Below are positions 53,879 through 63,320 of a DNA stretch of 64,000 nucleotides, one piece after another. Source of the DNA: an uncultured Aquimarina sp. Its GTDB lineage: Bacteria > Bacteroidota > Bacteroidia > Flavobacteriales > Flavobacteriaceae. The translations under genes and the position numbers were made by a program. Each line of letters starts with the position of its first letter. Position 1 is the first letter of the stretch. The notes beneath the pieces are model-generated. The model was not told the origin of the DNA. It searched no databases and saw only the letters and a program-made list of their open reading frames with translations. The DNA lies in NCBI GenBank assembly GCA_947498815.1, contig CANMLU010000013.1, positions 80,035 to 144,034 on the forward strand. Direction: 5' to 3'.

Positions 53879-54963
53879 CTTACGTCTATATCATCTTTAT
53901 TTACAAACATCTCTAAATTACTTAAAGACGTTCTTATTGAATTTCTAATTGCCCTTTTCATAATTAAAGCAAGTAACAATTTCTTTAATAAAGATTTTGC
54001 TTTAGTATATACCTCTACATTCAGCCTACATGAGTTGCCAGATAGAGGTTTTATAATGAAAAACTGGTATAGCGCATCGATAGGAACATCTTCAGTACGC
54101 TCACCATAAACAATCTCATTGGGTTCGGCCGGTTTTGTGACTGTCGTAAAGTTTAATCGTTTTCCATCAACCACACATACATGTTCGGTTCCTAGTCTTG
54201 TGACTTCATCTGGATTATATTCAAACTTATCCACCCCCTTTACCCAATAATGCCGATACCCATAATTGGTAATATATTCTAATAATTGCGAGGCCGAAAT
54301 TTTAAAGTCTTTTTCCAAAACTATACTTGCCGAGCATTTAAAATCAACAACTTCAGGAATAGCAAATGGGTTAAGTTTTAAATTATTTTTGTCTATTTTA
54401 GAAAATAGGTAAGCAATTTTGTGTTCATCATACGAATCCTGCCCGTAATCAAAATGATACAATTTACTTTTATAATCCCTCGAAAGACCTATAACTTTTG
54501 ACACCTCATTACTTAATAATGCATAATTATCACTCTTAACCGAGTTCTTAAGCAATCTATGCGCCTCTATAACGGATTGGCCAAAAGGTTTGCGCTTTTT
54601 TTGTACAGTAATAAATTGCAGCTCTCCACAATGAACTACTATTTTTAGCTGTAAATTAGGTGCCGTTGCACATGCATTACATGGGCAAATACGATTCTTT
54701 TCTAATAATTTAAGATGACTATAAAAAGCCGTAAACATGGTTTCAACTTGAGCCAAAAGCTTTTCTTGAGATGGCACCTCGTTTTCCTTAAAAAAAAACA
54801 AAGCATCCCCCTCTACTTCAGCTAATTTCAAATCTTGCGTATTAGCATTGATAAGCACCTCCAACAACTCAGAAATAACATGTTGACTATGCTCTATTTC
54901 TGTATTTTGAACAAAATGTGTAAAACCAGAAATATCCGGAATAAAAAGTAGCGAGTTAAACAT
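53875..54963 (-). CDS. DUF2652 protein: class III cyclase-like domain plus SRPBCC-like domain
   Basis: 362 residues. The N-terminal half (1-170) resembles class III adenylate/guanylate cyclases: metal Asp in PDISGFT and in EVEGDALFF, then HCGELQF and the dimer segment FGQSVIEAHRLL. In that last segment the usual VNxAAR Asn seems replaced by Ile while the Arg is kept, so catalytic activity is uncertain. The C-terminal half (about 215-355) looks like an SRPBCC/START-type domain (EIVYGERTEDVPIDALYQFFIIKPL). A Cys cluster (CPCNACA, near 94-100) lies within the cyclase region. Confidence 0.78.
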   Translation of the reverse strand: MFNSLLFIPDISGFTHFVQNTEIEHSQHVISELLEVLINANTQDLKLAEVEGDALFFFKENEVPSQEKLLAQVETMFTAFYSHLKLLEKNRICPCNACATAPNLQLKIVVHCGELQFITVQKKRKPFGQSVIEAHRLLKNSVKSDNYALLSNEVSKVIGLSRDYKSKLYHFDYGQDSYDEHKIAYLFSKIDKNNLKLNPFAIPEVVDFKCSASIVLEKDFKISASQLLEYITNYGYRHYWVKGVDKFEYNPDEVTRLGTEHVCVVDGKRLNFTTVTKPAEPNEIVYGERTEDVPIDALYQFFIIKPLSGNSCRLNVEVYTKAKSLLKKLLLALIMKRAIRNSIRTSLSNLEMFVNKDDIDVS

Positions 54964-55474
54964 AAAAAACTATTACAGTAGGTTACAGAACGTTATAAGA
55001 TTAACCAATCCAGAGGTCAGCCATACCATATACCTTTTTTAATACAAATTAATATAGATTTTTGCCTTCAGAATTAACAATATACAAATCATTATGGATC
55101 ATCTATATATTTGTAGTTTTTTTAACCCTTCCTTAATAACCTGATCAAGGTCACCTTCCGTATTACAGAGTAAGACTTTTATTTTCATTGGAAATCCTTT
55201 TGGAGCTTGTATTTTTACTTAAGAAATCAATATAAGGGCTACTATTTATTGTTTGCCCTTCTTTTTTACCGATTTGTAGTTATCCGAAGATGGCTATAGA
55301 AAGCCTATTAAAACTTTAAAACATCCAAGCTCTATCCTTTTTACTACAAAATCTTTTCACTTACTAAATAACACTCTATATATCCTTGAATACCATTTGG
55401 TAAACCCTACATAGTATTTATCTAATTCCAAGAAAATAACACCTAAGTATAAAACTGTTTCATGTAGAACAAAA
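54964..55474. other. AT-rich gap without recognised gene
   Basis: About 510 bases between the DUF2652 gene and the tRNA terminator. Stops are frequent in all frames and I recognise no RNA gene, repeat or gene remnant. It should contain the upstream region of the DUF2652 gene. Confidence 0.5.
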
Positions 55475-55500
55475 AAAGGTTCTCATTTCTGAGAACCTTT
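55475..55500 (-). terminator. Terminator of the tRNA-Val gene
   Basis: 11-base perfect stem AAAGGTTCTCA with its complement, 4-base loop; followed on the minus strand by seven T residues. It starts one base beyond the tRNA 3' end. Confidence 0.85.
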
Positions 55501-55501
55501 G

Positions 55502-55576
55502 TGGGCGCTAAGGGATTCGAACCCCTGACCCCTTGGGTGTAAACCAAGTGCTCTGAACCAACTGAGCTAAGCGCCC
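55502..55576 (-). tRNA. tRNA-Val (anticodon TAC)
   Basis: 75 bases on the minus strand. Acceptor GGGCGCT pairs with AGCGCCC; D-arm GCTC/GAGC; anticodon arm CTTGG-TTTACAC-CAAGG with anticodon TAC at the centre; T-arm AGGGG-TTCGAAT-CCCTT. Discriminator A at 55502. The 3' CCA is not encoded. It stands alone with its own terminator. Confidence 0.96.
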
Positions 55577-55645
55577 GCTACCTTGCGATTGCGGATGCAA
55601 ATATAAGACAGTTTTATAGTCTACCAAAAGAATTTTAAAGAAAAA

Positions 55646-56863
55646 TTAAATTATTTCTGCTACTACAAATGTACTTCCCCCAACATAGACCAAATCTTGA
55701 TTTGTAGCTCTCTGTAATGCAGCTTCATACGCTTCCTTTACCGACATATAGTCTTCTCCAATTAATTTATATTCTAATGCCTTATTTCTTAATAATTTTG
55801 CATCTAACCCACGAGGAATATCTGGTTTTGCGAAGTGATATGTTGCAGACACTGGAAAGAGCGGTAAGATATCATGCAAGTCTTTATCATTTACTACTCC
55901 TAAAACTATATGAAGGTTTTTATACTTTTCTTCAGATAGTTGCTTAAGAGCCGCTTTTAATCCATCGGTATTATGTGCAGTATCACAAACAACTTTAGGA
56001 TTTTGTTGTAGGATCTGCCATCTTCCTGATAAACCAGTATTAAATGCAACTTTACTTAACCCTTTTTGAATAGCAGATTGATCAATACTCCATCCTATAT
56101 CTTTTAAAATAGAAATAGTTTGTAATGTAGTACGGATATTTTCTTTTTGATAATCTCCTTTTAAATCTGAAAGAAATATTTCTCCATTATAATCCTTTGC
56201 AAAATATAAATCACTTTGACTAGCTCTTGCCTTTGCCCTGAACACCTCTTCTGTTTCTGGAGTAGCTCTTCCTATTACTGCAGGTATATTTTTTTTAATA
56301 ACACCTGCCTTTTCTGTAGCTATTGCGGTAAGTGTATTCCCAAGAAAACGAGTATGATCCATCCCTATATTGGTAATCACGGAAACTTCTGGGGTAATAA
56401 TATTTGTCGAATCTAATCTCCCTCCCAATCCAACTTCGATGACAGCAATATCGACTTTGGACTTTGCGAAATACTCAAAAGCTAGACCTACCGTCATTTC
56501 AAAAAACGAAAGGTGATTCGCCTCAAAATAAGGTCGGTGATTTGCAATAAAACGCACTACATAATCCTGAGAAATCATCTCTCCATTAATACGAATGCGT
56601 TCTCTGAAATCTTTGAGATGCGGAGAAGTGTATAAACCAACTTTGTAACCCGCTTCCTGTAATACAGAAGCTAGCATATGACTGGTTGACCCCTTACCAT
56701 TGGTTCCTGCTACATGAACACTTTTAAATTGGGTCTCTGGGTTATCTAAATGCGTTGCCAATGTAATTGTATTGCTAAGATCTATTTTATAAGCACTGGC
56801 TCCTTGACGTTGATACATCGGTAATTGGGCAAACATCCAGTCGAGGGTCTCCCTATAATTCAT
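55646..56863 (-). CDS. folC: Dihydrofolate synthase / folylpolyglutamate synthase
   Basis: 405 residues from ATG 56863. A longer frame from 56914 overlaps the TonB-like gene by 38 bases and is rejected; the family normally starts with a segment like NYRETLDWMFAQLPMYQRQG. ATP loop GTNGKGSTSHM; VIEVGLGGRLDSTN and TNIGMDHTRFLG are family hallmarks. It adds glutamate to dihydropteroate and folates. Last gene of the exbB-exbD-tonB-folC run. Confidence 0.95.
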   Translation of the reverse strand: MNYRETLDWMFAQLPMYQRQGASAYKIDLSNTITLATHLDNPETQFKSVHVAGTNGKGSTSHMLASVLQEAGYKVGLYTSPHLKDFRERIRINGEMISQDYVVRFIANHRPYFEANHLSFFEMTVGLAFEYFAKSKVDIAVIEVGLGGRLDSTNIITPEVSVITNIGMDHTRFLGNTLTAIATEKAGVIKKNIPAVIGRATPETEEVFRAKARASQSDLYFAKDYNGEIFLSDLKGDYQKENIRTTLQTISILKDIGWSIDQSAIQKGLSKVAFNTGLSGRWQILQQNPKVVCDTAHNTDGLKAALKQLSEEKYKNLHIVLGVVNDKDLHDILPLFPVSATYHFAKPDIPRGLDAKLLRNKALEYKLIGEDYMSVKEAYEAALQRATNQDLVYVGGSTFVVAEII

Positions 56864-56876
56864 ATTCTCCTTAGTA

Positions 56877-57773
56877 TTATTCAGAAAGTTTAAACTGATA
56901 AATAATTGTTCCAATTTGTTTTAGCGGAGCTTTGGCATCACTATTAAATCGTGTAGCAAGTGCTGCCCTTTTTGCCGGCTCCATTAAACAGGAGGCGCTG
57001 TTTGTCGTACCTTTCATACCGGGAGTAGCCTTTATGACTTTCCCGTTTTGGTTTACTTCTATTTTTACAACAACAATACCGGATTCATTACAATCCTGAA
57101 CAAATTTTTCTTTATTAAGGGCTTTGCGACCTCCTAATCGATAGTTACCATCTCCATCTAATCCTTTTCCTGTACCGTAGTATGATTTTGCATTAGGATC
57201 TCCATCAGGGCTTCCTTTATCTCCTGCTTTTTTATCATTCCCTTCTCCTCCTTTTGTTTGACCATCATTCTTAGGGCCGTTAGAAAAGCTATTTAGAATA
57301 TCCAAAGTAGATTTATCCGGTTTAGGATCCGGTTTTTTTTCTTCGACCTTCTTTACAGGTTTTTTTTCAGTATTTTTCGGAGGTTTTTTATTTACCGATT
57401 TTTCTTCAGGTTTCTCTATCGGTTTTTCTACCTTTTTTTTAGGTTTCTCCTTTGGTTTCTTATCTATTACCGGAGCATCCTCTAACTCTTGAGTAACAAC
57501 TTCATCCCTAATCTCTGGAGATTTTTCCTGGGGTTGGGGTGGTATAGCCTTGGTCTCTGGAGTTGTGTTTTTTGGAGAAGACTTAATAGGTTTTGTTGGT
57601 TGTACTTTACCCGATCCCATGGATGTGGTCCCAAAATTTACTGCTATTCCGCTTTCTTCTTCAGGGTCCAGATAGCTCAATCCTAGATAGAATAATAAAA
57701 AAATAATCCCTATATGCAACAGTATTGTAAGCACTAGGGATTTTCTTTTATGTTTCGTATCTAGTTTTATCAT
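56877..57773 (-). CDS. TonB-like energy transducer
   Basis: 298 residues. N-terminal membrane anchor (about residues 13-31), a long Lys/Pro/Glu-rich periplasmic spacer (about 60-165), a Gly/Asp-rich stretch, and a C-terminal domain with NESGIVVVKIEVNQNGKV, typical of TonB-type transducers. It should transmit proton-motive force from ExbB/ExbD to outer-membrane receptors. Start overlaps the end of exbD by one base, so translation is coupled. Confidence 0.9.
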   Translation of the reverse strand: MIKLDTKHKRKSLVLTILLHIGIIFLLFYLGLSYLDPEEESGIAVNFGTTSMGSGKVQPTKPIKSSPKNTTPETKAIPPQPQEKSPEIRDEVVTQELEDAPVIDKKPKEKPKKKVEKPIEKPEEKSVNKKPPKNTEKKPVKKVEEKKPDPKPDKSTLDILNSFSNGPKNDGQTKGGEGNDKKAGDKGSPDGDPNAKSYYGTGKGLDGDGNYRLGGRKALNKEKFVQDCNESGIVVVKIEVNQNGKVIKATPGMKGTTNSASCLMEPAKRAALATRFNSDAKAPLKQIGTIIYQFKLSE

Positions 57774-58171
57774 TATTTATTATTGGGCCTCACAGCCAAT
57801 ATCACTTTAAATTTATTACGGTTGGCAATATCCATTACACTCACAGCTTTTTCGATAGGCACTCCTTCTTCGGCTCTAAGAATAATTGTTGGTTCATTTT
57901 GTCCTTGCAACCTAGAGAGTAATTCGGACTCCAACCTACTTTGACTAATTCGTTCCTCATCGATATAGTACTGCAACTTATTCGTTATACTTACCGATAT
58001 GTTCTGTACATTAGAACTCTTTCCTTTTGCTTTTGGAAGTATAAGGTCTAATGCTTCGGGTGTGATCGCAGGCGATGTTAGTAAAAAGAAAACTAATAAC
58101 AGAAATACAATATCTGTCATTGAAGACATACTAAACTCTGGACTCACCTTATTTCTTCCTCTTAAATTCAT
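57773..58171 (-). CDS. exbD: Biopolymer transport protein ExbD
   Basis: 132 residues: one N-terminal membrane helix with the proton-path Asp in MSSMTDIVFLLLVFFLLT (Asp21), then a periplasmic domain (LRAEEGVPIEKAVSVMDIANRN). It forms the proton channel with ExbB, 1 base downstream of that gene's stop. Could equally be named TolR; the linked TonB-like gene favours ExbD. Confidence 0.94.
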   Translation of the reverse strand: MNLRGRNKVSPEFSMSSMTDIVFLLLVFFLLTSPAITPEALDLILPKAKGKSSNVQNISVSITNKLQYYIDEERISQSRLESELLSRLQGQNEPTIILRAEEGVPIEKAVSVMDIANRNKFKVILAVRPNNK

Positions 58172-58172
58172 A

Positions 58173-58871
58173 CTAAGCAGGTTCGTTTAACAAGTCTAAG
58201 AAATCTACCGCATTAGCCTCCATACTATGAATCACCTTATCAGTTCGCACTACCAGATGATTATATCCAATATATGCTATAATCCCAACAACCAATCCAC
58301 CTACAGTAGTGGTCATTGCTGTATAAATACCTTCTGCCAAAACTCCCATATCTGCAGTTCCCGAACTAGATGCCAAATTATGAAACGCCAAAATCATACC
58401 AATTACTGTTCCAAGGAATCCAATCATTGGAGCTGCGCCCGCTACAGTAGCAAGAATACTTACATTTTTTTCTAATTTATATACTTCAAGTCGGCCAGCG
58501 TTTTCGATAGCCTTATTAATATCTTCTAAAGAATGACCAATTCTAGAAATTCCTTTTTCGGTTAATCTAGCGACCGGATTATTAGTTTGAGCACATAAAA
58601 TTTTTGCTGCTTCAATTTTTCCACTAGCTACGCTATCCCTAATCTTACTCATAAAACTTTCATCATATTTTGAAGCCGCCTTAATTGCAAAAAGTCTTTC
58701 AAAATAGATATAAACCGCTACAAATAGCAATACAAATAGAATGGAAATGATTACTATTGCTCCTGTTCCGCCACTAAGTAAAAGATCCATTATGGATAAT
58801 GATTTTTCTTCACTGGTTACAGACTCATTGGCTTTTTGGGCTAAAGCACCAAGCATAAATAAATTTATCAT
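58173..58871 (-). CDS. exbB: MotA/TolQ/ExbB proton channel family protein
   Basis: 232 residues with three membrane helices. The conserved ISILATVAGAAPMIGFLGTVIGMILAFHNLA and TAMTTTVGGLVVGIIAYIGYN segments are those of ExbB/TolQ. First gene of the operon exbB-exbD-tonB-folC. Confidence 0.95.
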   Translation of the reverse strand: MINLFMLGALAQKANESVTSEEKSLSIMDLLLSGGTGAIVIISILFVLLFVAVYIYFERLFAIKAASKYDESFMSKIRDSVASGKIEAAKILCAQTNNPVARLTEKGISRIGHSLEDINKAIENAGRLEVYKLEKNVSILATVAGAAPMIGFLGTVIGMILAFHNLASSSGTADMGVLAEGIYTAMTTTVGGLVVGIIAYIGYNHLVVRTDKVIHSMEANAVDFLDLLNEPA

Positions 58872-58938
58872 TTTAGTTTTGTTAATTTAGTGTTAGTATA
58901 CTAACGTTATTTATATAGGTTAAGTATGTGATTTAGTT

Positions 58939-60408
58939 TTATAATACGTATATAATTCCTAATAAACCAATCCCTCCAAGCACTATAGTATAAGGAAAAG
59001 CCATTTTCACCATTTTGGTGTATGACAGCCCGATTAGTGGTGCTAAAGAAGAGGTTAGTAAAAATAAGAACGCCGCTTGACCATTGGGTGTTGCAACACT
59101 AGGTAAATTTGTACCTGTATTAATTGCTATTGCAAGGTTTTCAAACTGTTCTCTGGTGATAGCTCCATTATCAAAAGCTTGTTTGACTTCTCCAATATAA
59201 ACAGTGGCTACAAAAACATTATCACTAATCATTGACAAAATGCCGTTTGCAGCATAAAACATGGCTGGTTGATCTTCGGGCTTCATTGTTAATGCCCAAT
59301 CGATAATCGGAGTAAACAAATTTTGATCATGTATCATGGCAACAATCACAAAAAAAACAACTAGCAAACCAGTAAATGGCAACGCTTCTTCAAATGATTT
59401 TCCCAATTGATGTTCTTCGGTAATTCCCATAAACGCCGTTTGAACTATAATCAATGCCAGTCCAATAAACCCAACAGGAGCTAAGTGTAACGCCAAACCA
59501 ATAATCAACAAAATTGCCGATACAGCTTGTACTATTAGTCCGTATTTTGACTTATCGGATCGATTTGCATCTTCATCTTCAGTATAGCGTTCAATAATTG
59601 TTCTGGCTACTTCGGGTAATTTAGCACCAAAACCAAACGATTTTGTTGCTTCCAAAATTACAGTGGTAATCAAGCCCGCTCCCAAAACAGGTAATGCAAT
59701 TGGGGCCATTTTTAAAAAGAACTCTATAAAATCCCACCCCATTCGTTCGCCAATAAGTAAGTTTTGAGGTTCTCCAACCAAAGTACACACTCCTCCTAAA
59801 GCTGTACCTACAACTCCATGCATTACTAAACTTCTTAAAAAACTTCGAAACTGTTCTAAGGTTTCGCCACTCAATTCTTTTCTATCCAGCACCCCGCTTT
59901 TATCATAATCTCCCGAACCAGAATGAATTTTATGATACACCCCATAAAACCCTACTGCTACACTAATTAAAACTGCGGTTACGGTTAATGCGTCCAAAAA
60001 TGCAGAAAGTACGGCGGCCAGAAATACGAATAGCAGCGATAGAATCATCTTGGATTTTATCTTAGTAAATACCTTACTGAAAATATACATTAGCAAGGGC
60101 TTCATAAAATAAATTCCAGCTACCATAAATACTAAAAGTAATACGACCTCTAAATTTTGATCTACCTCATGATATGCATTTTTTGGGGTAGTGAGATTTA
60201 GCATTAATATTTGGATTGCTAGTAATCCTCCCGATTGCAATGGGTAACATTTTAATGCCATTGCGAGTGTAAAAATAAATTCTCCTATAAATAACCAAGC
60301 AGTAACTGCAGGTCCTAAAACAAAATAAGAAAATACATTAAAAATTAAAAAGCCGATCATTACGATCTTAAACCATTTAGGACTACTCCCTAGAAAATAC
60401 TTAAACAT
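58939..60408 (-). CDS. nhaB: Na+/H+ antiporter NhaB
   Basis: 489 residues, about 12 membrane helices. Segments WLFIGEFIFTLAMALKCYPL, SAFLDALTVTAVLISVAVGFYGVYH and GVGTALGG-type VVGTALGGVCTLVGEPQNLLIG match E. coli NhaB closely. It exports sodium in exchange for protons, which fits a marine habitat. Starts 27 bases after the dehydrogenase gene on the same strand. Confidence 0.95.
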   Translation of the reverse strand: MFKYFLGSSPKWFKIVMIGFLIFNVFSYFVLGPAVTAWLFIGEFIFTLAMALKCYPLQSGGLLAIQILMLNLTTPKNAYHEVDQNLEVVLLLVFMVAGIYFMKPLLMYIFSKVFTKIKSKMILSLLFVFLAAVLSAFLDALTVTAVLISVAVGFYGVYHKIHSGSGDYDKSGVLDRKELSGETLEQFRSFLRSLVMHGVVGTALGGVCTLVGEPQNLLIGERMGWDFIEFFLKMAPIALPVLGAGLITTVILEATKSFGFGAKLPEVARTIIERYTEDEDANRSDKSKYGLIVQAVSAILLIIGLALHLAPVGFIGLALIIVQTAFMGITEEHQLGKSFEEALPFTGLLVVFFVIVAMIHDQNLFTPIIDWALTMKPEDQPAMFYAANGILSMISDNVFVATVYIGEVKQAFDNGAITREQFENLAIAINTGTNLPSVATPNGQAAFLFLLTSSLAPLIGLSYTKMVKMAFPYTIVLGGIGLLGIIYVL

Positions 60409-60435
60409 AGTTGTACTTGGTTAATTCGATTAATA

Positions 60436-61662
60436 TTATATCAGCTGCTTGAGTGCTATCTCAAATGCTGTACTACTTATATTAGTTTTTGTTTGTTTGT
60501 TATTATAAGTGTTTTGAATCGCTCTTTTTATTGTTTCTGAAGTATCCATAAATATGGCTTCATCTGTCATCTGCACTCTTCGTTCCATAAAATAAGCAAA
60601 AACTCTAGCCATACCACAGTTTGAGATAAAATCTGGTATTAAGCTAACTCGTTCATCTGTATATTCCATAATGGGTCCGAAAAATATTTCTTTATCAGCA
60701 AAAGGAACATTTGCTCCACAAGAAATTACTTCAAGACCAGCATCGATCATTTGAGTAATCTGGTCTTTAGTAATTAATCTAGACGCGGCACAAGGTGCAA
60801 AAATATCGGTTGGCAACGACCAGATCTTGTCATTTAATTCTTCAAAAGGAATCAATATCTCACTATATAATTTGTTTCCTTTTTTGTTTAAATATAACTG
60901 TTTTATCTCTTCAAAAGAAAAACCATCTTCATTTATCAACCCTCCCGCATGATCAATAATACCAACAACCTTGGCTCCCATTTCGGAAAGATAATAAGCT
61001 GCTGCTGATCCAACATTACCAAAACCTTGTACGACAGCTCTTTTTCCTTTTACATTGCCTCCATAAATTTCATAGTAATGTCTTACCGCTTCTGCTACAC
61101 CATAACCGGTTATCATATCTGCAACGGTATACTTTCTGGATACATCAGGAGAAAATGTAGTATTTTCTAAAACCTTTATTACGCCTTGGCGCAATTGGCC
61201 TATTCTATTTATCTTATCGGCTTCTGTAGGTTGAAAATGCCCATTAAAAACACCTTCTTGTGGGTGCCAAACTCCACATTGTTCGGTAATAGGAATTACT
61301 TCATGGATTTCATCAACATTAAGATCTCCCCCGGTTCCATAGTAACTTTTTAATAATGGAGATACAGCATTATACCACCGTTTTAAAACATCTTTTTTTC
61401 GAGGATCATTAGGGTCAAAGTTAATCCCAGATTTAGCACCTCCAATAGCTGGACCAGACACTGTAAACTTCACCTCCATGGTTTTAGCCAAAGAAAGCAC
61501 TTCATTCATATCTAATCCCTGACGCATTCTTGTACCACCACCGGCGGCACCACCTCTTAATGAATTTATAACTGTCCAACCTTCGGCTTCTGTTTCAGAA
61601 TCTTTCCAGTTGAAGACAATTTCTGGTGTTTTATTTTCGTATTTTTTTAATAACTCTTTCAT
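60436..61662 (-). CDS. Glu/Leu/Phe/Val dehydrogenase
   Basis: 408 residues. The catalytic region has FTVSGPAIGGAKSGINFDP with the active-site Lys, and the NAD(P) domain has VVQGFGNVGSAAAYYLSEMGAKVVGIIDH. It deaminates an amino acid to a 2-oxo acid; glutamate is the default but leucine-type substrates cannot be excluded. The 5' leader on the minus strand is about 160 bases long and holds a GC hairpin. First gene before nhaB. Confidence 0.9.
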   Translation of the reverse strand: MKELLKKYENKTPEIVFNWKDSETEAEGWTVINSLRGGAAGGGTRMRQGLDMNEVLSLAKTMEVKFTVSGPAIGGAKSGINFDPNDPRKKDVLKRWYNAVSPLLKSYYGTGGDLNVDEIHEVIPITEQCGVWHPQEGVFNGHFQPTEADKINRIGQLRQGVIKVLENTTFSPDVSRKYTVADMITGYGVAEAVRHYYEIYGGNVKGKRAVVQGFGNVGSAAAYYLSEMGAKVVGIIDHAGGLINEDGFSFEEIKQLYLNKKGNKLYSEILIPFEELNDKIWSLPTDIFAPCAASRLITKDQITQMIDAGLEVISCGANVPFADKEIFFGPIMEYTDERVSLIPDFISNCGMARVFAYFMERRVQMTDEAIFMDTSETIKRAIQNTYNNKQTKTNISSTAFEIALKQLI

Positions 61663-61748
61663 TTATAAAATTTCAATTTATTGAGTATTCAACTCCTTGC
61701 TTAAAAAACAATATAATAACGTTTTTAAAATTTCTAATTAAAAATAAT

Positions 61749-61763
61749 CCTCCCAAACGGAGG
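61749..61763 (-). promoter_or_regulatory. Hairpin in the 5' leader of the Glu/Leu-type dehydrogenase gene
   Basis: A GC-rich stem CCTCC/GGAGG with a 5-base loop stands about 90 bases before the start codon within an otherwise AT-rich leader, followed on the minus strand by ATTATTTTTAATT. It might attenuate transcription; evidence is structural only. Confidence 0.3.
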
Positions 61764-61827
61764 TTAGAGTTGAGTCATATTATTCGGGTATTTTAATAAA
61801 TTGAACTACGGTCAAAATGCGACCTCA

Positions 61828-61853
61828 CAAATATAAAAAACTAAAAACAGCAA
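61828..61853 (-). promoter_or_regulatory. Candidate promoter of the dehydrogenase-nhaB operon
   Basis: Minus strand TTG (61851-61853), 15-base spacer, TATATTTG (61828-61835). The minus-7 box is a full consensus match but the spacer is shorter than usual. Confidence 0.4.
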
Positions 61854-62118
61854 AAGCTTAAATAAAAATAAAATTATAGGAGTAAAACGCAGGAATATTT
61901 TTGAAAGAAAAAATCTAAAATTGACAAACATGATTAAAGAAAACTGCACAACACACACCCCATAAAAATGATAGAATCAAAAAACCAAAAAAACACTCAA
62001 ACTATCACATTATCACTTATATTTGTAGAATTAATAAAAATATCGAGGTTATCTCGATTTATTTTCATCAAAAAGTACGAATTGCGTGTTATGCGCGCAC
62101 AGTAAATTATATTAAAAT
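61854..62118. other. Rest of the divergent gap before the acyl-CoA dehydrogenase gene
   Basis: No gene seen. It holds a plus-strand TATATTTG box (62017-62024, no TTG partner), a small hairpin ATCGAG-GTTAT-CTCGAT (62042-62058) in the leader of the acyl-CoA dehydrogenase gene, and a short GC-rich self-complementary TGCGCGCA (62092-62099). Confidence 0.45.
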
Positions 62119-63261
62119 ATGGACTTTAAACTATCCGAAGAACAATTAATGATACGAGACGCTGCTCGTGATTTTGCCAAAGCTGAATTATTACCTGGAG
62201 TGATTGAACGTGATAACAAACAAGAATTCCCTACAAAACAAGTAAAAGGAATGGGAGAACTTGGTTTCTTAGGAATGATGGCTTCTCCAGAATATGGTGG
62301 TGGTGGAATGGATACACTATCTTATGTATTGGTGATGGAAGAATTATCCAAGATAGATGCATCTTGTTCTGTTATTGTATCTGTAAATAACTCTTTGGTA
62401 TGCTGGGGTCTTGACACTTATGGAACTCCGGAGCAAAAAGAAAAGTATTTATCAAAGCTTACTACAGGAGAATCGATTGGAGCTTTTTGTTTATCCGAAC
62501 CTGAAGCAGGTAGTGATGCCACTTCTCAAAGAACAACTGCGATTGATAAAGGAGATCATTATGTCCTTAACGGAACAAAAAACTGGATCACAAATGGAGG
62601 AAGTGCCGATTACTATCTGGTAATAGCTCAAACCGATAAAGAAAAAAAGCACAAAGGTATTAATGCTTTTATTGTAGAAAAAGGATGGGAAGGTTTTGAA
62701 GTAGGTCCAAAAGAAGACAAACTAGGAATCAGAGGAAGTGATACACATTCTCTAATTTTTAATGATGTAAAAGTACCTAAAGAAAATAGAATAGGAGAAG
62801 ATGGTTTCGGTTTTAAATTTGCTATGAAAACTCTAGCAGGTGGACGTATAGGAATCGCAGCACAAGCGTTAGGAATTGCGGCTGGAGCATACGAATTAGC
62901 TAAAGAATATTCCAAAGTACGTAAGGCTTTTGGAACCGAAATTATGAATCATCAGGCAATAGCATTTAAACTTGCCGATATGCATGTACAAATTGAAGCT
63001 GCAAGAATGTTGGTATACAAAGCTGCTATGGATAAGGATAATCATGAGAATTATGATCTATCTGGAGCGATGGCAAAACTAGCTGCTTCGCAAGCAGCTA
63101 TGGATGTTTCTGTAGAAGCTGTACAAATACATGGAGGTAATGGTTTTGTAAAAGAATATCATGTAGAACGATTAATGAGAGATGCAAAAATCACTCAGAT
63201 TTATGAAGGAACCAGTGAAATTCAAAAAATTGTAATTTCAAGAAGTATTCTTAAAGATTAA
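62119..63261 (+). CDS. Acyl-CoA dehydrogenase
   Basis: 380 residues, standard length. N-terminal helical domain; FAD-contact FCLSEPEAGSDA and WITNGGSADYYLV; active-site Glu region QIYEGTSEIQKIVISR near the C-terminus (TQIYEGT), which fits short or medium-chain enzymes. It catalyses the first oxidation of beta-oxidation or of branched-chain amino-acid breakdown. Single gene with its own terminator. Confidence 0.94.
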   Translation: MDFKLSEEQLMIRDAARDFAKAELLPGVIERDNKQEFPTKQVKGMGELGFLGMMASPEYGGGGMDTLSYVLVMEELSKIDASCSVIVSVNNSLVCWGLDTYGTPEQKEKYLSKLTTGESIGAFCLSEPEAGSDATSQRTTAIDKGDHYVLNGTKNWITNGGSADYYLVIAQTDKEKKHKGINAFIVEKGWEGFEVGPKEDKLGIRGSDTHSLIFNDVKVPKENRIGEDGFGFKFAMKTLAGGRIGIAAQALGIAAGAYELAKEYSKVRKAFGTEIMNHQAIAFKLADMHVQIEAARMLVYKAAMDKDNHENYDLSGAMAKLAASQAAMDVSVEAVQIHGGNGFVKEYHVERLMRDAKITQIYEGTSEIQKIVISRSILKD

Positions 63262-63282
63262 TTCGAAAAACATATATTTACG

Positions 63283-63318
63283 AAAGCTCAAATTATAATA
63301 TATAATTTGAGCTTTTTT
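63283..63318. terminator. Bidirectional terminator between acyl-CoA dehydrogenase and TlpA-like genes
   Basis: 15-base perfect stem AAAGCTCAAATTATA with its complement, 3-base loop and a T6 tract on the plus strand. Confidence 0.85.
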
Positions 63319-63320
63319 AT

